DNA of 64,000 nt from Seohaeicola saemankumensis (lineage in GTDB: Bacteria; Pseudomonadota; Alphaproteobacteria; Rhodobacterales; Rhodobacteraceae), in the NCBI RefSeq assembly GCF_020171285.1, contig NZ_JAIUZI010000002.1, forward strand, positions 186,001 through 250,000, written 5' to 3'. Both the position numbers and the translations under genes were made by a program. The notes below the pieces were generated by a model. That model was not told where the DNA came from and did not search any database. It saw nothing but the letters and a program-made list of their open reading frames with translations. This document shows positions 62,183 through 64,000 of the stretch, piece by piece; position 1 is the stretch's first letter; each line of letters starts with the position of its first letter.

Positions 62183-62481
62183 GCGCGTTTCCTGCTATTT
62201 TGACTCTTCCCGCGCCGGTGACTCGGGCAACGCAGGAAATGGTTAACAAACAGTTAACGGCATATAGGCGCAGGTTTCGGATTTCCCAAATCAAAATTAT
62301 CCGCCGGGGCGGCTCATCTGGGGGTGACGTCGCGGAAACCTGCCACATCTGCCAAGAAAACCCACGGACAGGAGCGCCGGTTTTCCGAATGGTCGCCACG
62401 GGCGGAAATTTCAGGTAAGAAACGCGAGCAGAGGTTGCGGGCCCGCGCTGGCCCGCAACAATTTTCCGGGTTCAGCTCAGA
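62183..62481. other. Intergenic region with CtrA box
   Basis: About 299 bases between two Hint genes. It holds the TTAA-N7-TTAA site at 62243-62257 and no gene. Confidence 0.55.
62243..62257 (-). promoter_or_regulatory. CtrA-type box upstream of Hint gene copy 1
   Basis: TTAA-CAAACAG-TTAA, followed by C, is a perfect CtrA full-site match 61 bases before the start codon (62180-62182, minus strand). Control of Hint gene expression by CtrA is inferred. Confidence 0.6.
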
Positions 62482-63363
62482 TCAGGCGGCCTGTTTCCGC
62501 TTCAGACGCGCCGCAACATGGGACGGCAATTGCCGTGCGCTCATCGCGCGGGGCAGGGGCAGTTCTTCCATCTCGGGCACATCGCCGTACATCGCCTCGA
62601 ACTCGGCAAAGTTGTCGAACACCCGGCGGCTGACGTTGTCGATAAAGGTCTCTGCCGGGGCGCCATTGGCGAGGATGATCTCATGCGCCTCGGTTTCGAT
62701 ATGGTAGACGGTATAGCTCTGCCCGGTTTCCGAGGCCGTCAGGGCCCGGATCGTGGTGCCGTTGATCAGCGCGCCGGCATTGCACAGCACGCCATCGACC
62801 AGCATCGCGTGGTCCTTGGTCACGGTCAGGTCGGTGTGCGGCACCGCGTCCCCCAGCGCGCCCGCCGCGATCCGAACCAGCCCCAGCCGGGCGGCGGGAT
62901 TGAACGCGGGCAGCACCGTTTGCCGCCCGATCCAGCGTACCGGCACCCTACGTCCATCGCTGGTTTCGATCAGGTCGCCGGTTTTCAGGTCTTCGATCAC
63001 GCGCGCGCCGCCGGGTGTCTGGATCAGGGTGCCCGCGGCAAAGCACATCGCATAGGTGTCACCCACGCTGATCGTGTTGGGGTCAATGTTTGAAGGGAGC
63101 GGATCGTTTGTTGTCGAGACAACCAGCAGGTCCTGAAAGGCATCCGGCGTCTGAAACACGGGGTACGTCACACCGTTGATCTGAATGGTCCCGTAGTAGA
63201 CCGTTCCTGCGGGAAATGGACCCGGCGTGGTTGGCCCGACATCGCCGGGATCAAACAGGTCGTCATTGTCGTCATCTGTGATGACACCTGCTGTTGAACT
63301 GCTCCCCAGGTTGGCTCCGTTCGAAAGGTAGACCGACATTGATGCGTAGGCGTAGTCACCCAT
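62482..63363 (-). CDS. Hint-domain protein, copy 2 of tandem set
   Basis: A 293-residue paralog. The N-terminal 105 residues differ in sequence from copy 1 but share the plan (GTVYYGTIQINGVTYPVFQT), preceded by an Asp-rich stretch (ITDDDNDDLFDPGD). The Hint core starts at Cys107 in MCFAAGTLIQTPGG, with TKDHAMLVDG and AHEIILANGAPAETF. The C-terminal 70 residues match copies 1 and 3. AAGGAAC precedes the ATG at 63361-63363. Confidence 0.88.
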   Translation of the reverse strand: MGDYAYASMSVYLSNGANLGSSSTAGVITDDDNDDLFDPGDVGPTTPGPFPAGTVYYGTIQINGVTYPVFQTPDAFQDLLVVSTTNDPLPSNIDPNTISVGDTYAMCFAAGTLIQTPGGARVIEDLKTGDLIETSDGRRVPVRWIGRQTVLPAFNPAARLGLVRIAAGALGDAVPHTDLTVTKDHAMLVDGVLCNAGALINGTTIRALTASETGQSYTVYHIETEAHEIILANGAPAETFIDNVSRRVFDNFAEFEAMYGDVPEMEELPLPRAMSARQLPSHVAARLKRKQAA

Positions 63364-63439
63364 TTATTGTTCCTTACTTGCAAATTGATCTTTTCGGATC
63401 GTGATGAACGATGCCGCCAGATTCCTAATCGGCAGAGGT

Positions 63440-63464
63440 TTGACAACAAGTTAAGAGCTTGTTG
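63440..63464 (-). promoter_or_regulatory. Near-CtrA box and 7-bp palindrome upstream of Hint gene copy 2
   Basis: TTGA-CAACAAG-TTAA matches the CtrA site except for one base. Overlapping it, CAACAAG-TTAAGAG-CTTGTTG (63444-63464) is a perfect 7-bp inverted repeat. The location, about 80 bases upstream of the start, is right for an operator. Confidence 0.45.
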
Positions 63465-63585
63465 TGCGACGCCTCCGTCCAAGTGTTGCAAATGGCCCGC
63501 AGAAGGTCGGCAAGTATCTGGAATCGCGAATGTAATGCCGAAAATCGAGGCAGGCGCTTTGGTCGCCGAAACGCGGGGTTTTGGG

Positions 63586-64000
63586 TCAGGCGAGCCGTCC
63601 GCGAGACACCGTTTTCCGGCGCACACCGGCAGGCACCTGCCGTGCGCTCATCGCGCGGGGCAGGGGCAGTTCCTCCATCTCGGGCACATCGCCGTACATC
63701 GCCTCGAACTCGGCGAAATTGTCGAACACCCGGCGGCTGACGTTGTCGATAAAGGTCTCCGCCGGCGCACCGTTGGCCAGGATGATCTCATGCGCCTCGG
63801 TCTCGATGTGATAAACCGTGAACCGCTCGCCCATCTCGGCCAGCGGCACCCGCATAATCGAGCTGCCATTCACCAGCGCGCCCGCGTTGCACAGAACGCC
63901 GTCCACCAGCATCGCGTGATCGGCGGTCACGGTCAGGTCAGCATGCGGCAGCCCATCGCCCAGCGACCCGGCGGCGAAACGCACCGGCATCAGCCGTTCG
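63586..64000 (-). CDS. Hint-domain protein, copy 3 of tandem set, 5' cut by window
   Basis: The last 137 residues are visible, from within the Hint core (TADHAMLVDG) to the stop. They match copy 1 closely (LPHADLTVTADHAMLV, YHIETEAHEIILANG, SRRVFDNFAEFEAMYG) with a short basic tail. The start and Cys nucleophile lie beyond the window end. Three adjacent genes of one type indicate tandem duplication. Confidence 0.85.
   Translation of the reverse strand, partial: ERLMPVRFAAGSLGDGLPHADLTVTADHAMLVDGVLCNAGALVNGSSIMRVPLAEMGERFTVYHIETEAHEIILANGAPAETFIDNVSRRVFDNFAEFEAMYGDVPEMEELPLPRAMSARQVPAGVRRKTVSRGRLA

Larger units (their letters stand above)
61359..64000. repeat. Near-identical Hint 3' segments in three genes
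   Basis: The same DNA stretch of roughly 300-370 bases, coding for the Hint C-terminal half, occurs at about 61361-61730, 62532-62850 and 63640-64000. It contains long identical runs around the codons for ETFIDNVSRRVFDNFAEFEA, whereas the N-terminal halves diverge. Recent duplication or gene conversion is the simplest explanation. Confidence 0.8.

Noticed and set aside
1..64000. tRNA, rRNA, CRISPR, prophage, gene-transfer-agent or IS element
   Set aside because: No CCA-ended cloverleaf, ribosomal sequence, spacer array, capsid/integrase cluster or transposase was found; the only recombinase is XerD.

Overview
The window is high-GC, densely coding DNA from an alphaproteobacterium, most likely a marine Rhodobacteraceae (Roseobacter group). 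This is inferred from gene content: Hint-domain (Hint_2 type) proteins in several copies, RTX proteins, carnitine/betaine catabolism genes, two dimethylglycine-dehydrogenase-like FAD/GcvT fusions, MttB-like methyltransferase, ThyX, DUF1194, DUF3572, DUF983 and CtrA-type TTAA-N7-TTAA sites. No rRNA, tRNA, CRISPR, prophage or insertion sequence was seen. Assignments come from reading protein motifs; no database search was possible.

Layout. 1-3.5 kb: the 5' part of an RTX/beta-helix secreted protein, metG, and a rhodanese. 3.6-9.4 kb: a Tas-like aldo/keto reductase, then a carnitine-degradation operon (beta-keto-acid cleavage enzyme, periplasmic lipocalin, carnitine dehydrogenase-thioesterase fusion, SDR) and a convergent XRE regulator. 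9.5-20.2 kb: small membrane protein plus desaturase, an EamA exporter, Nudix hydrolase, DUF983, an EF-hand/ECF-sigma/metal-sensor cluster, a PleD-like diguanylate cyclase with a degenerate receiver, DUF3572-HAD-RidA, an MttB-family methyltransferase and a GNAT enzyme. 20.5-29.1 kb: DUF4153 membrane protein, an H-NOX-like protein without heme ligands coupled to a GGDEF protein, a peptidoglycan-binding-like protein, DUF1194, gloA, and a SLAM-type outer-membrane barrel coupled to a lipoprotein.

29.3-40 kb: thyX, a possible structured RNA, a CtrA-box-preceded subtilisin-like protease, an RcnB-like protein, a PAP2/haloperoxidase-fold enzyme with nine N-terminal Asn-Gly-Arg triplets divergent from a SARP/TPR regulator, and a 1076-residue RTX-Hint protein. 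40-49.8 kb: MobA-like transferase, two paralogous 800-residue FAD-GcvT demethylating oxidoreductases, DUF2254, a BT1/MFS transporter and a decayed caspase-like pseudogene. 49.8-64 kb: CorC-type CBS protein, xerD operon with a small membrane ORF, aroK-aroB, a desaturase, gatB, hypotheticals, an SDR, and a tandem row of three Hint-domain genes running off the window end.

Two themes tie genes together. One is stepwise demethylation: carnitine to glycine betaine (4.8-8.5 kb), with an MttB homolog (18.1 kb) and two DMGDH-like enzymes (40.7 and 44.8 kb) that could handle betaine-derived methyl groups. The other is the cell surface and envelope: RTX and Hint proteins, a SLAM/lipoprotein pair, lipocalin, subtilase and haloperoxidase-like enzyme, several of them next to CtrA-like promoter sites.
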